A DNA stretch of 64,000 nucleotides from Paenibacillus luteus (GCF_006542765.1 NZ_SKCD01000005.1:64255-128254), one strand, 5' to 3'; counted from the first letter of the stretch, positions 6,510 through 16,877 are shown. The notes: generated from the letters alone by a model not told the origin. Made by a program: numbers and translations.

Positions 6510-9500
6510 TTAAAATAACCAGCTTGGAAACCAGCGCAGAACATGCTCCACATACCAACTAGGCACGGTCATACCGGAAAGAGCGGGATAATAGAGAATA
6601 AACAATACGATCGAGCCCGCCAAGAAGAGATTTCGCACGCGACTGAAGCTTGGCTTTTTCTCTTCAATGACTTTAAACATATACACCAGACTCAAAATGA
6701 TAAACGGCACCATTGCAAAATAATGATAAAGGAACGTCAAACGGGTAACTAGCATCCAAGGCACATACTGCGCGAGAAAAGCGATCCAAATGGTATACAT
6801 CGCTTTGTCTTTCCGCTTGATACTTATCCATATGGTTGCCACCATTGCAAAAATGCCTGCCCACCAAATGAGTGGATTGCCCATCGCCACGATCGTCGAT
6901 TTCATGCCTTCAGCCATGTTGTCGCCTGAATAATACCATACAGGTCTCTTCATGAATGGCCATTCCCACCATGAGGAGGAAAACGGATGCGTCGATACCA
7001 GGTTGCTGTGGTAACTAAACATATGCTTCTGATAATCAATAAAGCTCTTCACCGTATAGCCTTCATCCATGACAGTTAATACCGGGATGTAGGACAAGGC
7101 ATAAATCGCGAGCGGAATGACAATATAGAAGACAAGACACACGGCGAGCGTAATCACCGTATAACGAGGGAATACGTTTACGATATGCTGGAGCCTGTCT
7201 TTGCTAAAGGCTGGGTCAGGCGTCTTGCCCTTGCGCAGCACACGCTTCGCGGCGGCATATTCCTTGTACCGATCAAATAAAGACAACCCTAGCATGACCG
7301 CTAGTCCTGCGCCTCCATACAACACGATCCACTTGGATGCGACGCCGACTCCGAAGAACAGGCCCGCAAGGAACAGCGGCAGCAGCGTTGTACTCAGCTT
7401 TACCCTGTAAAAGCTTAACGAATAATATTTGTGCATGAAATAGAACATCAGCATGATGAAGAATACGCCGTAAACATCAATGGTCGCTATTCTCGTTTGC
7501 GTAAAATGCATGAAATCCGCCGCGAACAACGCAGCTGCAAGTCCGGCATACAGGCTGCTCTTGAACAATCTTCTAGCCATCAAATACATCAAAGGCAGCA
7601 TGGCTATTCCGAATAGCGTACCCGCGATGCGCCACCCGAACGGATTCAGCCCAAAGAGTTTGATTCCAATCGCGATAATGATTTTGCCAAGAGGCGGATG
7701 CGTATTCTCGTACGCTACGATATGCTCGATGTGCTCATAAGCCGTTCGCGCATGATAGATTTCATCGAAATAGGAACCGTTCATATAGGTCGCATCATAT
7801 TTAACAAGCTGCTGCTCATCGAAGAGCAGCGAAACGCTGCCTCGCTTGGCTTCCCCTGCTTGCTCGTCATTGATACCGACGATCGAAAGTGGCGTTTTGT
7901 TGCCTTGCTCATAAATCGCCATTTCGTGCATCGAGAAGCCAGTCTGAACCGTGGTCAGCTTCACGAACCTTGCCTGCAGGGCAGCCGGCTGGGTATTCCA
8001 GGTAAAGACAGCCACATGGCTGCTGTCGACCTCCATGACATTATCCCAATCGGTGCCGTTTTGGCTGAATTCGTATTTGTATTTGCCGGTACCGACGCCG
8101 CCGAAGCTGTTGATCTTCTCAAGCTGCTTCACCCCGCCTAAGTCAACATAAAAGCTTTGGCCGACCGCCGCTGGCTGCCAGGCCGTTGTTGGTCCCTTCA
8201 TCTCGCCCAGTTGAAATAGCGCTACGAACGCGTAAATTAGGGTCACTGCACCCATCCAAATCCAGTCTTTGCGCTCCAGACGCTTCTTCTCAGGCTTCAC
8301 TCTAGAGACAGCTTCTACTTTATGGTCCGATAGGGCTTCGTTATCCGCCTGCTTAAGTTCTTCTTCCGTTACAGGCTTGATCAGAACAACTCTTCCGCGT
8401 ACATATTTATCATATCCGATATAAAACATGTAAAGCATCAGACCAATATTTGCCAACGAACACAATAACACGATGCCGTTAAACGGCACATTCGTCGTCA
8501 CTTTGCTGTAATCAAGCACATACGCGATATTAATATAAGTCGTTAAGCTGAATCCGAAAAACACCATCAGCATTCGGCGGTCGAGCGTCTGCAGGAATGC
8601 CAAAATCCCAAGCAGCAGCACCGGAAACAGATAACGCTCATGCATTTTAGTAACGCCCATAAATACGATAATGATAAGCACCATCGCGATAAAAAACACA
8701 CGCTTAGGCGTATCCTTGTCTTGTTTGCGTAAGAAGAAATAAGCCGCCCCCGCTACTGCTGCGAGAATGAAAATGAATCCCCATTTCTGGAACTCGAACA
8801 GCAGCCATGTATCCGTAATCGGCTTCCAGTTCGCGTTGCTCAGCGCATAAAAGTTAAAGGCATTCAGGGTCGCATATGGGTACGAGGAGAGCGTCCCCTT
8901 GTACAAATTAAACAGTCCGGCGAGCCCGCCATTGCCCCAGAAGAACGGGAGCGCCAGCAAGATAAAGGTAGCAAAGCCATAGACCGCGCTGGTCGCCACC
9001 TGCTTCCATTCCTTGTGATGCCATACACGGTACAAGAGCCAGAGCAGCAGCACTGGCGTAAAGATGAACGCCTGCGGCTTAATTAGCGCCGCAATCGCGA
9101 ACCATACAGAGGCTCGTGCAATTTTATTTTCCGCTAGCCCATGGATAGATAGGACAAGAACGAGCGCAAAGATCGAATCTACTTGTCCCCACGCGGCAGA
9201 ATCAACGAGAACGGCCGGGTTGAACAAATAAAGCAGCGCAAGCGATAAGGCTACTGAATAGCCTGCTTTTTTCTTCCCGATTCGGAATACCATATACGCC
9301 GCTGCGAGATCGGCCAGCATCGCCGGCATTTTGAATAAAAGCATTGCCGCATTGGAGCCTGAATCCAATGACAGCATATTTTTGATGAGACCTAAAAGAT
9401 AAAGGATATAAATATAGCCTGGCGGGTAATCTACGAACATGCCGGTATGGTAAAAGCCGGAAAGCCCTTGCTTCGCCGCTTGATCGGCCCAAGCCATGAA

Positions 9501-10331
9501 CAAGGCAATATCATTGGCGTAGCCTTTGCTTGAAACGGCAATCCATAGCCTCACTACTAACGCCGCTACAAAAATAAGAACAAATATGACCTGATGCAAA
9601 TGAGGCTTCTCATCGAGCCAGCCTCGCTCGCGGAGCAGTCTTCTGTAAATCAAAGCAAAAAACAAACTGAACAGCGCTGCGAATAGAACCAATGGGACAA
9701 CTGAGACCGTTGTATCCGAAGGATCCGCGCCTTGGCCTGTCTCCGTAGCAACCAAACTGAATACCTCTGAGCCCGAAGGTGCCTTCGAAACCTTCTCTAC
9801 GCTAACGTCATCGAAGTATGCTTTGCCTGTATTAATGCTGCCGTAGCCGCCAAGGCTGGCTCCGAATGTAATGCTCTTCTGGTCCTTGCCTGTTTTGGCG
9901 TAGAAGGAAATATAAGCCCACTTCCCACCCGTATCTTTCACTTCCGGATAGTTTACCGCAACGCCGTCCACAAAAAAATGCGCTCCTGCCGCATCCGGGC
10001 CGATCTGCTCGGTCTTTACGTAACCGGATAGCTTGTATGTAGATTTCGGTTTTACCGTAATCACCTGTGTCCAACGCGAATGGTTGGCTTCCTTATTTTC
10101 AAGCACCGCGGAATAGGTACCCGTATGCGCTTCGGTATTGTCGAGCGTGTACGAAGTGATATGCTCGTCCTTCAAATAAGCATCATGCTGCCAGTCTGCC
10201 GGAGCTCCCTCGGTCACGTTTTCAAAGCTGTCATTTTTCAATAGATTGCTTGCAGCATGACCGACAACCGCCGGCCATAGAAGGGTAAGGAGAAGGATGG
10301 TTATTGTAGCGCGACTAAACTTGTTTATCAT
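6510..10331 (-). CDS. giant double-module GT-C protein glycosyltransferase (PMT/GT39 family)
   Basis: 1273 residues from the ATG at 10331, chosen because a signal peptide (residues 1-27, ending GHAAS) begins there; the longer frame to 10703 encodes no sensible N-terminus. Order: signal peptide; a CBM4/9-like beta-sandwich (28-180); a membrane helix (about 212-232); a first GT-C module with many helices and GYANDIALFMAWA plus DYPPGYIYIL (245-690); an F5/8-type sugar-binding beta-sandwich (about 730-850); and a second GT-C module with FDEIYHART and THPPLGK, the acidic loop and HPPLGK motif of protein mannosyltransferases (870-1273). PMT enzymes transfer mannose from a lipid carrier to Ser/Thr outside the membrane. 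It heads the operon with GT2, gtrA and the sortase. Two catalytic modules in one chain are unusual. Confidence 0.85.
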   Translation of the reverse strand: MINKFSRATITILLLTLLWPAVVGHAASNLLKNDSFENVTEGAPADWQHDAYLKDEHITSYTLDNTEAHTGTYSAVLENKEANHSRWTQVITVKPKSTYKLSGYVKTEQIGPDAAGAHFFVDGVAVNYPEVKDTGGKWAYISFYAKTGKDQKSITFGASLGGYGSINTGKAYFDDVSVEKVSKAPSGSEVFSLVATETGQGADPSDTTVSVVPLVLFAALFSLFFALIYRRLLRERGWLDEKPHLHQVIFVLIFVAALVVRLWIAVSSKGYANDIALFMAWADQAAKQGLSGFYHTGMFVDYPPGYIYILYLLGLIKNMLSLDSGSNAAMLLFKMPAMLADLAAAYMVFRIGKKKAGYSVALSLALLYLFNPAVLVDSAAWGQVDSIFALVLVLSIHGLAENKIARASVWFAIAALIKPQAFIFTPVLLLWLLYRVWHHKEWKQVATSAVYGFATFILLALPFFWGNGGLAGLFNLYKGTLSSYPYATLNAFNFYALSNANWKPITDTWLLFEFQKWGFIFILAAVAGAAYFFLRKQDKDTPKRVFFIAMVLIIIVFMGVTKMHERYLFPVLLLGILAFLQTLDRRMLMVFFGFSLTTYINIAYVLDYSKVTTNVPFNGIVLLCSLANIGLMLYMFYIGYDKYVRGRVVLIKPVTEEELKQADNEALSDHKVEAVSRVKPEKKRLERKDWIWMGAVTLIYAFVALFQLGEMKGPTTAWQPAAVGQSFYVDLGGVKQLEKINSFGGVGTGKYKYEFSQNGTDWDNVMEVDSSHVAVFTWNTQPAALQARFVKLTTVQTGFSMHEMAIYEQGNKTPLSIVGINDEQAGEAKRGSVSLLFDEQQLVKYDATYMNGSYFDEIYHARTAYEHIEHIVAYENTHPPLGKIIIAIGIKLFGLNPFGWRIAGTLFGIAMLPLMYLMARRLFKSSLYAGLAAALFAADFMHFTQTRIATIDVYGVFFIMLMFYFMHKYYSLSFYRVKLSTTLLPLFLAGLFFGVGVASKWIVLYGGAGLAVMLGLSLFDRYKEYAAAKRVLRKGKTPDPAFSKDRLQHIVNVFPRYTVITLAVCLVFYIVIPLAIYALSYIPVLTVMDEGYTVKSFIDYQKHMFSYHSNLVSTHPFSSSWWEWPFMKRPVWYYSGDNMAEGMKSTIVAMGNPLIWWAGIFAMVATIWISIKRKDKAMYTIWIAFLAQYVPWMLVTRLTFLYHYFAMVPFIILSLVYMFKVIEEKKPSFSRVRNLFLAGSIVLFILYYPALSGMTVPSWYVEHVLRWFPSWLF

Positions 10332-10391
10332 CGTTCCGTTTTCCACCTCATATTCGAATAAAGTTGCCGATTTCTTTGCATTATCTAACTT

Positions 10392-10418
10392 AACTCTATG
10401 TGAAATTAAACGGATGGT
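10392..10418 (-). promoter_or_regulatory. possible sigma-K promoter of the PMT-gtrA-sortase operon
   Basis: Minus strand AC (10418-10417), 16 nt, CATAGAGTT (10400-10392) matches sigma-K except for the last -10 base. It is about 60 nt upstream of the ATG. A sigma-A reading (TTGACC-17-TAGAGT) overlaps it and cannot be excluded. Confidence 0.45.
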
Positions 10419-10474
10419 CAATGAAAAAAACATTTTTTCATTGCTTTTGGAAGAACGCCAAAAAACGCTCTTGG

Positions 10475-10526
10475 ACACAAGAAGAAACGGCATCGCCGTC
10501 CTCTGCCCGAGGAGGCTATCCGTTTC
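10475..10526. repeat. dispersed ~50-bp hairpin repeat, copy 1
   Basis: The block starts ACACAAGAAGAAACGG and ends in CCGTTTC; outer arms GAAACGG (10484-10490) and CCGTTTC (10520-10526) pair, with an inner CCTC/GAGG pairing. A near-identical block is at 53861..53911 and a related one at 28742..28781. It lies between the Rossmann gene and the PMT gene. Confidence 0.7.
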
Positions 10527-10542
10527 ATGTAGAAATAGAGGA

Positions 10543-11502
10543 TTATCCATTTGAATGAAAGGGTCTGAGTCCACCCTTCCCGTCTGCAATGCCGATGATT
10601 TCCGTAAGCTTTCTAATATCGGCAACAACGATATCCCCTTGCTCGCCAATGACGCCACCTGCGACGTAATTTTGGCCTGCGATGCTTGCGGTTCCCGCAA
10701 CATGCTTGATGAAGTGCTCCGTATTCAGAATCGCATCAATCACGTAGGAGAAAGCAAGTCGGACATCGAGCCGGATGACGGTCAGTCCTCTTTGCCTTGC
10801 TGCGGCAATGCCATCCTCCTTGAGCGTCCCGATCCCGCCGTCCACGATAACCGCCTGCTTAGCCAGCAAATGAACTTCTGCCTCGCCTATGACCGGAAAC
10901 CCTTGCGTAAATCCTACCAGAACCTGTGCATCCTTTACGCATAAAGACAGATCTGGTTCATTATAGACCCGGCCATGGCTATGCCTAGGCATGATTGTAT
11001 TCAGCGCCTGCGCAATGAGTTCTCCTTTATCGTCTCTTCGGTTGATATGCACGCAAGCGCCCCTCTCCGCAAACGTGAGCGCCAGCTTTGAGCCCAGATT
11101 GCCCGCCCCGATGATCGACACTTTCCTTCCAGCCAACATCGGAGCGAGTTCATTAATCAAAAGATCGCAGGCCAGTGCAGTAATATCGTTCCCTTTAAAG
11201 GTTTTAATACCACTGAGGAATGCGCAGCCTCTGGCGACTGCAACAAAATCACCGGCTTCCTCTGTTTTTGCTTCTGCGTCAATGAAGATATAGTCTACTT
11301 TTCCGTCTGCGTATGCACAGATATCTCGCACATATTTCTGCTGGCCGATGATATAATAGCAAGCGACAAACCGCTCTGACTCCCTCTCGGGACCTCGCAG
11401 AAATGGGGGATTGTCATGCTTCGCCGTTGATCCGATAATCGCAATCGACAGCCGGTTGCTTTCTTTTGCTTTCCGTACACATTCATCGATCCCCGATTTC
11501 AC
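10543..11502 (-). CDS. NAD(P)-binding Rossmann-fold protein of unknown substrate
   Basis: 319 residues. A poorly recognised N-terminal half precedes a dinucleotide-binding fold with GAGNLG at 132-137 and an Arg pair at the end of beta-2 (NRR), which suggests NADP. The second half (VDGGIGTLKEDG, LDVRLAFSYVIDAI, ENYVAGG-like end) resembles shikimate-dehydrogenase-type C-terminal regions only loosely. GTG start overlaps the capD-like stop by 4 bp (GTGA), so it is the fourth gene of the gmd-manC-capD operon. That context suggests a sugar- or precursor-modifying oxidoreductase; I cannot name the reaction. Confidence 0.7.
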   Translation of the reverse strand: MKSGIDECVRKAKESNRLSIAIIGSTAKHDNPPFLRGPERESERFVACYYIIGQQKYVRDICAYADGKVDYIFIDAEAKTEEAGDFVAVARGCAFLSGIKTFKGNDITALACDLLINELAPMLAGRKVSIIGAGNLGSKLALTFAERGACVHINRRDDKGELIAQALNTIMPRHSHGRVYNEPDLSLCVKDAQVLVGFTQGFPVIGEAEVHLLAKQAVIVDGGIGTLKEDGIAAARQRGLTVIRLDVRLAFSYVIDAILNTEHFIKHVAGTASIAGQNYVAGGVIGEQGDIVVADIRKLTEIIGIADGKGGLRPFHSNG

Positions 11503-13340
11503 AACGCATCGCCAGACTCATCACGGTCTGAGCCATACTTCCTGAGGAGGCTTCCGAGTATTTCCTTCACTTTGTCCGGCTCTTGAATAAGCGTCTCCTT
11601 GAGCTTAGAGATATCTGCTTGCAGCTGCCCTTCATCAATCATTCTCGGGGATGCGATAAAAATCCGGGGATGCTGGCTTGGCAAAATTTGCTCCTTCTCA
11701 TAAAATAGCGATTCAGACAGCTTTTCACCCGGGCGCATGCCCGTGAACACGATTTTCATCTCCTTTTCAGGCTCATAACCCGCAAAGCGGATTAACGCCT
11801 TCGCAAGATCAACGATTTTGACCGGCTTGCCCATATCGAGCACGAAGATTTCCCCGCCCTTGGATAAGGCTCCCGCTTGCAGAACGAGATGAACCGCTTC
11901 GGGGATCGTCATAAAATAGCGGACCATTTCCGGGTGCGTCACCGTGACCGGTCCCCCTGCCGCAATTTGCTTCTTAAAGATCGGAATAACGCTGCCCCTG
12001 CTCTCCAATACATTGCCGAACCTTACGATAGAGAAGGTTGTCGCGCTGTGCTTAGACTTCATTTGTACGATCATTTCTGCCAGGCGCTTCGTCATCCCCA
12101 TCACATTAACGGGTTCGACCGCTTTATCCGTGGAGATGCAGACAAAACGCTGAACGCCGCTTTTCACCGCCTGCTCCGCGACATTCATCGTGCCGAAAAC
12201 ATTGTTCCTCACTGCTGCGGACGGATTATTTTCCATGAGGGGAACATGCTTATGGGCGGCTGCATGGAATACGATTGACGGCTGGTGACGATGAAATACA
12301 TGCTCCACCTCAATCGGATTCTGAATGTCTGCAATGACGCTAGTGATCCGCAGGGCCGGATATCGCTCTCTCATGATTCCCTCGATCAGATGAATGCTGT
12401 TCTCGCCGTGTCCCAGTAAAATAATGCTCTCAGGGGCGCACTTGGCTACTTGGTTGACGAGTTCGCCGCCTATGGAGCCGCCCGCTCCGGTAATCAGTAC
12501 GATTTTACCTTTTATATAGCTCTGCGCATCAATTAACGAGTCATTAATCATTTCCCTGCCGAGAAGCTCTTTAACGTCGATTTCATTTACCTTGCCTCCG
12601 GCATGCCTGCCGAGCAGCATATCCTGCATGCGGGGCAATATCCTCACTTCGGCCGGCGTCTGCTTGCAGATAGAAGTGATCCGGCTCAGCTCCCCGCTTT
12701 CTGCCGACGGTATGGCGATCAAGATATCCGTAATACCATGTGTGCTGACGAGCCTAGGTATATCCGAAGTTTTCCCGAGTACCCTCACCCCATAAATCTC
12801 GTAGTTCTGCTTCTTATCATTATCATCAATAAAGCCGAAGGGAGATAATCCCGCAACGTCGTGTAGGAGTAGGTATTTTGCGGCAATGGTGCCCGCAGCG
12901 CCGGCTCCTACAATTAACGCCTTCTTCTTGGAAGGCTTCAAGGCCGATCTGTGCTCTTGCGGCTTCATGGCAGCAAGGCGAATGCCGCCAAGCAGTACCA
13001 TAGAGGCTAAAGCAAGCACGATCAGCATGGACGGTGAGAAATGGTTTTCCGCAAAGAAAACGAGTAATACGGCATAAAGCGCAGTCGATAGCGTAATGGA
13101 CTTTAACACGCCAAGCAGCTCCAATATGCCAGCATACTTCCACAAGGTTTTATAGGATTTACTAACAACCAGAAAGAAATAGCTCATCGCTATAAACGAG
13201 CCGGCAAGGACATAATCCACCGCATTCAGCGACCAAAGCGGCAGCCCGTCATAAATTAAGAAGAAAGCATATAGCCAGCTTCCGATAAGCAGCATGTTAT
13301 CGATGATGGATAAGACCAGCATCCTTCTTCTATAGGTCAT
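11499..13340 (-). CDS. membrane-bound nucleotide-sugar 4,6-dehydratase (CapD/PglF/WbpM family)
   Basis: 613 residues from the ATG at 13340, which overlaps the manC stop; GGTGGAG precedes it. Four N-terminal membrane helices (about 8-125), a CoA-binding-like Rossmann domain (GAGAAG at 145-150) and a catalytic short-chain dehydrogenase domain (GAGGSIG at 285-291). The catalytic stretch STDKAVEPVNVMGMTKR has Met in place of the usual Tyr of YxxxK, as in the PglF/WbpM/FlaA1 group, which convert UDP-GlcNAc to 4-keto-6-deoxy sugars. It would feed diamino-dideoxy or amino-deoxy sugar synthesis for the surface glycan. No PglE-type aminotransferase is present in the window. Confidence 0.88.
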   Translation of the reverse strand: MTYRRRMLVLSIIDNMLLIGSWLYAFFLIYDGLPLWSLNAVDYVLAGSFIAMSYFFLVVSKSYKTLWKYAGILELLGVLKSITLSTALYAVLLVFFAENHFSPSMLIVLALASMVLLGGIRLAAMKPQEHRSALKPSKKKALIVGAGAAGTIAAKYLLLHDVAGLSPFGFIDDNDKKQNYEIYGVRVLGKTSDIPRLVSTHGITDILIAIPSAESGELSRITSICKQTPAEVRILPRMQDMLLGRHAGGKVNEIDVKELLGREMINDSLIDAQSYIKGKIVLITGAGGSIGGELVNQVAKCAPESIILLGHGENSIHLIEGIMRERYPALRITSVIADIQNPIEVEHVFHRHQPSIVFHAAAHKHVPLMENNPSAAVRNNVFGTMNVAEQAVKSGVQRFVCISTDKAVEPVNVMGMTKRLAEMIVQMKSKHSATTFSIVRFGNVLESRGSVIPIFKKQIAAGGPVTVTHPEMVRYFMTIPEAVHLVLQAGALSKGGEIFVLDMGKPVKIVDLAKALIRFAGYEPEKEMKIVFTGMRPGEKLSESLFYEKEQILPSQHPRIFIASPRMIDEGQLQADISKLKETLIQEPDKVKEILGSLLRKYGSDRDESGDAL

Positions 13341-14658
13341 AAGCCACTCCACCCGCATTTCCAATTTGGACTTCCACAAGCGTCAGCTCAGTTAATGCGG
13401 CTGCGCTGGAAGCGATGCTAGAATCCATTTCCAGACAATCTCCGGGAGCAATGGTTTGCGGCATGCCTCCGATAATCGCTACGCCTTTGCCGGCTTGAAC
13501 GGTCCAGATGACCCGGCTGCCTGGTTTTGACTCCCGCGTGTATTGCTCTCCGGTATGAACGACGACCTTTTTGACAAGCGTTTCCCTATCTTCGTCTAAT
13601 TTGAACAAATCCAATATGCGGTACCAGCCCCACCGAAGCTCCTCATACATGAGCCTTTCGTCGATCGGCTGCATCATTTCTTTAATCCGGGGACTCGCTG
13701 CTTTATCCGCTACAAGAATGCCGTTTGGGCTTGCAGCTACAATGACATTGGACAAGCCAAGCACCGTAATCAAAATGTCTAATTCGTTCAGCACATGCGT
13801 ATTGATCGAGTCCTCGCTAATCAGACCCCGTCCAATTAGGTTCGTGTCCATTTCTTCTGTTAAGGTGTTCCATGTGCCAAGGTCCTTCCAGCCGCTTTCA
13901 TAAACGATTGCCCGGAGCTGCTGCGCCTTCTCCAGCACCTCATAGTCAAAGCTGCGTTTCGGCAGTTGAGTATACTGGCGGCTAAGCTCCTGATAGCTCA
14001 CAGGAAAGGATCTAGCTTTCAGAAGCGTAAGCAAATAATGAAGCTTGAAGGCAAATATCCCGCAATTCCATAATGCTCCCGCTTCAATTAACCGCTCAGC
14101 CTCATCCTCAGAAGGCTTCTCCACGAACCGATCAATCACAATGCTGCTGGATAAACCATCCTGCGCGGCTGGATCGGAAACGATGTAGCCGTACTTTCCA
14201 GAAGGATAAGTTGGCTTGGAGCCAATGAGAGCAACCTCTGCATCGGTTTCGTTCAGAACGTGCTCGAGCTCCTTCACCTTGTCAAAAAAAACAGTGTCTA
14301 CGTAGGGATCTACTGGCAGGACACACACAATTTCATCTTTATCCGCGCAAGCGATAGAGTTCAAATAAGCGGAAACGAGCGCAATGGCAGGAAAGGTGTC
14401 TCTTCGCTCCGGCTCGACGATGAGCGGGACATGATCGCCGATTTGATTTTTGATTAAATCCACCTGGGAGGAGCATGTTGCAATATAAGTGGAAGACGCG
14501 AGGCCTGCCTCCTGAAGCTGTCGCCAAACCCGCTGCACCATCGACTCCTTCTCGCCGTCTGCGCCTCTCAACACTTTTAAAAACTGCTTCGTCCGTGAGC
14601 CGTTCGAGAGCGGCCATAGTCGTTTCCCAGAGCCTCCCGAAAGTAAAATGATTTTCAT
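13330..14658 (-). CDS. manC: mannose-1-phosphate guanylyltransferase
   Basis: 442 residues. The N-terminal nucleotidyltransferase domain opens with LLSGGSGKRLWPLS and KQFLKVL, the pyrophosphorylase signature, and contains VEPERRDTFPAIA, FVEKPSEDEA and WNCGIFAF. The C-terminal 100 residues form a cupin-like beta domain as in ManC, but without a clear phosphomannose isomerase motif, so it probably makes GDP-mannose from mannose-1-phosphate only. The ATG overlaps the gmd stop (TAATG). GDP-mannose would feed Gmd/Fcl (GDP-fucose type sugars) and possibly the PMT system. Confidence 0.9.
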   Translation of the reverse strand: MKIILLSGGSGKRLWPLSNGSRTKQFLKVLRGADGEKESMVQRVWRQLQEAGLASSTYIATCSSQVDLIKNQIGDHVPLIVEPERRDTFPAIALVSAYLNSIACADKDEIVCVLPVDPYVDTVFFDKVKELEHVLNETDAEVALIGSKPTYPSGKYGYIVSDPAAQDGLSSSIVIDRFVEKPSEDEAERLIEAGALWNCGIFAFKLHYLLTLLKARSFPVSYQELSRQYTQLPKRSFDYEVLEKAQQLRAIVYESGWKDLGTWNTLTEEMDTNLIGRGLISEDSINTHVLNELDILITVLGLSNVIVAASPNGILVADKAASPRIKEMMQPIDERLMYEELRWGWYRILDLFKLDEDRETLVKKVVVHTGEQYTRESKPGSRVIWTVQAGKGVAIIGGMPQTIAPGDCLEMDSSIASSAAALTELTLVEVQIGNAGGVAYDL

Positions 14659-15731
14659 TAGGCTCTCTCTCCTTTTATTGCCTCAAGGTCATCACTGACC
14701 ATTTCCTTCACAAGGGCATACACATCGTATTTAGGCACCCAACCTAATATTTCCTTCGCTTTCTCTGGGCTTCCGAGCAGCAGTTCGACTTCCGTAGGGC
14801 GATAATATTTCGGATCAACCGCAACAACCTCCTTGCCAATCGGCAAGGCATACCGTGGATTGTGACTTGCCTTCACATAACCCACTTCGTTTTCCTTTTC
14901 CCCTTTAAAAGCGATATCCACGCCAATCTCGGCAAAGGCTAGCCGGACGAATTCCCTTACTTCCGTCGTTGAACCCGTGGCAATGACAAAGTCCTCCGGT
15001 TCCTCCTGCTGAAGGATCAGCCACATCGCTTCCACATAGTCCTTGGCATGCCCCCAGTCCCTTTGGGCATTTAGATTTCCGAGGTAGACCTTGTCTTGAA
15101 GACCATGCGCAATGCGGGCGACGGCCTTCGTAATCTTCCTGGATACGAAGGTTTCGCCGCGTAGAGGGCTCTCATGGTTAAAGAGGATGCCGTTAGTGGC
15201 AAACATAGCGTAGGCTTCACGGTAATTGACGGTTATCCAATAGGCATAAAGCTTGGCAACGGCATAGGGACTGCGGGGATAAAACGGTGTTTTCTCATGC
15301 TGAGGAATTTGCTGAACCAACCCATAAAGCTCGGAGGTCGATGCTTGATAGATTTTGGTGTGGTTGGTCAATCCAAGAATCCGGACAGCTTCCAGAATGC
15401 GAAGCGTGCCGATGCCATCCGCATTGGCCGTATACTCAGGCGTATCAAAGCTGACATGAACATGGCTCATCGCTGCTAGATTATAGATCTCATCCGGCCT
15501 GACTCTCTCAATAATGCGTACGAGATTCAATGAATCTGTCAGATCCCCGTAATGCAAAAAAAACGTTTTTTCATAGACATCAGCGTTATCAATCAATTGA
15601 TTGATCCTTCCGGTATTCGGCAGAGAGCTTCTCCTCTGCAGCCCGTGTACGATATAACCCTTATCTAAAAGCAATTCAGCAAGGTATGCGCCGTCTTGTC
15701 CCGTAACCCCTGTTATTAATGCAATCTTCAA
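14658..15731 (-). CDS. gmd: GDP-mannose 4,6-dehydratase
   Basis: 357 residues from TTG at 15731, behind GGAAGGGG at 8 nt; the longer frame to 15851 adds residues unlike any Gmd. Short-chain dehydrogenase fold with [12 protein letters not shown], the Gmd hallmark, [19 protein letters not shown] (catalytic YxxxK) and NHESPLRG. It turns GDP-mannose into GDP-4-keto-6-deoxymannose, the substrate of the divergently encoded Fcl. It is the first gene of a tightly overlapping operon gmd-manC-capD-Rossmann. A sigma-K-like promoter lies upstream. Confidence 0.93.
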   Translation of the reverse strand: MKIALITGVTGQDGAYLAELLLDKGYIVHGLQRRSSLPNTGRINQLIDNADVYEKTFFLHYGDLTDSLNLVRIIERVRPDEIYNLAAMSHVHVSFDTPEYTANADGIGTLRILEAVRILGLTNHTKIYQASTSELYGLVQQIPQHEKTPFYPRSPYAVAKLYAYWITVNYREAYAMFATNGILFNHESPLRGETFVSRKITKAVARIAHGLQDKVYLGNLNAQRDWGHAKDYVEAMWLILQQEEPEDFVIATGSTTEVREFVRLAFAEIGVDIAFKGEKENEVGYVKASHNPRYALPIGKEVVAVDPKYYRPTEVELLLGSPEKAKEILGWVPKYDVYALVKEMVSDDLEAIKGERA

Positions 15732-15766
15732 TTCGTCTGCCCCTTCCCTATCATCACAATTACTAT

Positions 15767-15793
15767 CATTGTATGTTCGACAGTGGAAATGGT
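15767..15793 (-). promoter_or_regulatory. sigma-K-like promoter of the gmd operon
   Basis: Minus strand AC (15793-15792), 16 nt, CATACAATG (15775-15767) differs from the sigma-K pattern only at the last -10 base. It lies 35 nt upstream of the gmd TTG start. Confidence 0.55.
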
Positions 15794-15932
15794 ATGGACA
15801 TAGAGGAAGCTTCTCAAGCGGCAAGCCACAAATAGGCAATGGCATGCTCACTTTGAGCGCTAGCTACATAATCTGTTAAGTAGAAATAGATATTAAGCTT
15901 ACTAGGAAACTATAGGAGGTCGGAGGCTAATC

Positions 15933-16877
15933 ATGAGTAATATTAGAGGAAAAAAAATTATGGTCACAGGAGGATCGGGGTTCTTGGGTTCACACGTGGT
16001 CGAGCTTCTTCTAAAGAGCGGCGCAGGGGACATCATTGTGCCTAGAAGCAAGCAATACGATTTAACAAGGCAGGAGGTCTGTCTGTCCCTCATTCGGGAT
16101 ACCCATCCCGATATTGTCATTCATTTAGCGGCTAAGGTCGGCGGCATCGGAGCAAACCGCGTTAATCCCGGCTCATTCTTCTACGACAATCTCTCCATGG
16201 GCATCCATCTAGCGGAAGCCTCCCGTCTGCACGGCGTTGAGAAATTTGTAGCCTGCGGCACGATCTGCTCCTATCCCAAATTTGCGAATGTTCCCTTCAG
16301 GGAAGAGGAACTGTGGGATGGCTACCCAGAAGAAACCAATGCACCCTACGGCTTGGCCAAAAAAATGCTGCTCGTTCAGTCACAGGCCTACCGCAAGCAA
16401 TACGGGTTTAATTCCATTTTTCTGCTTCCGGTCAACCTTTACGGTCCGCGGGATAACTTCGACTTGGAAACATCGCATGTCATTCCAGCATTGATACGCA
16501 AATGTCTAGAGGCCAAAGCGCAGGGCTCGGATCATATTGAGGTTTGGGGCACAGGGATCGCTACTCGCGAATTTCTATATGTCGAGGATGCGGCCGCAGG
16601 CATTGTGCAGGCTACCGATCAATTCAATGGCGAGGAGCCCGTTAATATCGGCACTGGCCGAGAGATTTCAATCAAAGCGCTGACGGAGCTCATTGCTGAG
16701 AAAACCGGTTATAACGGAACTATTGTATGGGACGCAAGCCGCCCCGACGGTCAGCTTCGCAGATGTCTCGACACGTCCAAGGCCGAGCAGCTATTCAGCT
16801 TTAAAGCCAAAACCGATTTGCCCGAAGGCTTGGAGAAAACGGTGCAATGGTATATCGGTCAGCAAGCCAAAGCTTAA
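15933..16877 (+). CDS. fcl: GDP-L-fucose synthase (GDP-4-keto-6-deoxymannose epimerase/reductase)
   Basis: 314 residues, typical for Fcl/WcaG. Features: [11 protein letters not shown] at the N-terminus, [31 protein letters not shown] with catalytic Tyr and Lys, [20 protein letters not shown] and the C-terminal [13 protein letters not shown]. These residues are diagnostic of Fcl rather than of a plain epimerase. It makes GDP-L-fucose from the Gmd product. It is transcribed away from gmd; AGGAGGTCGG precedes the ATG, and a strong bidirectional terminator follows. A weak sigma-K-like -10 (CATAATCTG) lies about 65 nt upstream. Confidence 0.92.
   Translation: MSNIRGKKIMVTGGSGFLGSHVVELLLKSGAGDIIVPRSKQYDLTRQEVCLSLIRDTHPDIVIHLAAKVGGIGANRVNPGSFFYDNLSMGIHLAEASRLHGVEKFVACGTICSYPKFANVPFREEELWDGYPEETNAPYGLAKKMLLVQSQAYRKQYGFNSIFLLPVNLYGPRDNFDLETSHVIPALIRKCLEAKAQGSDHIEVWGTGIATREFLYVEDAAAGIVQATDQFNGEEPVNIGTGREISIKALTELIAEKTGYNGTIVWDASRPDGQLRRCLDTSKAEQLFSFKAKTDLPEGLEKTVQWYIGQQAKA

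Noticed and set aside
7698..8141. 147-residue plus-strand frame inside the PMT-like gene
   Set aside because: Antisense shadow of a clear coding region.
10332..10703. Longer N-terminus of the PMT-like protein
   Set aside because: A signal peptide begins at the ATG at 10331; the extension is repeat-derived non-coding DNA.
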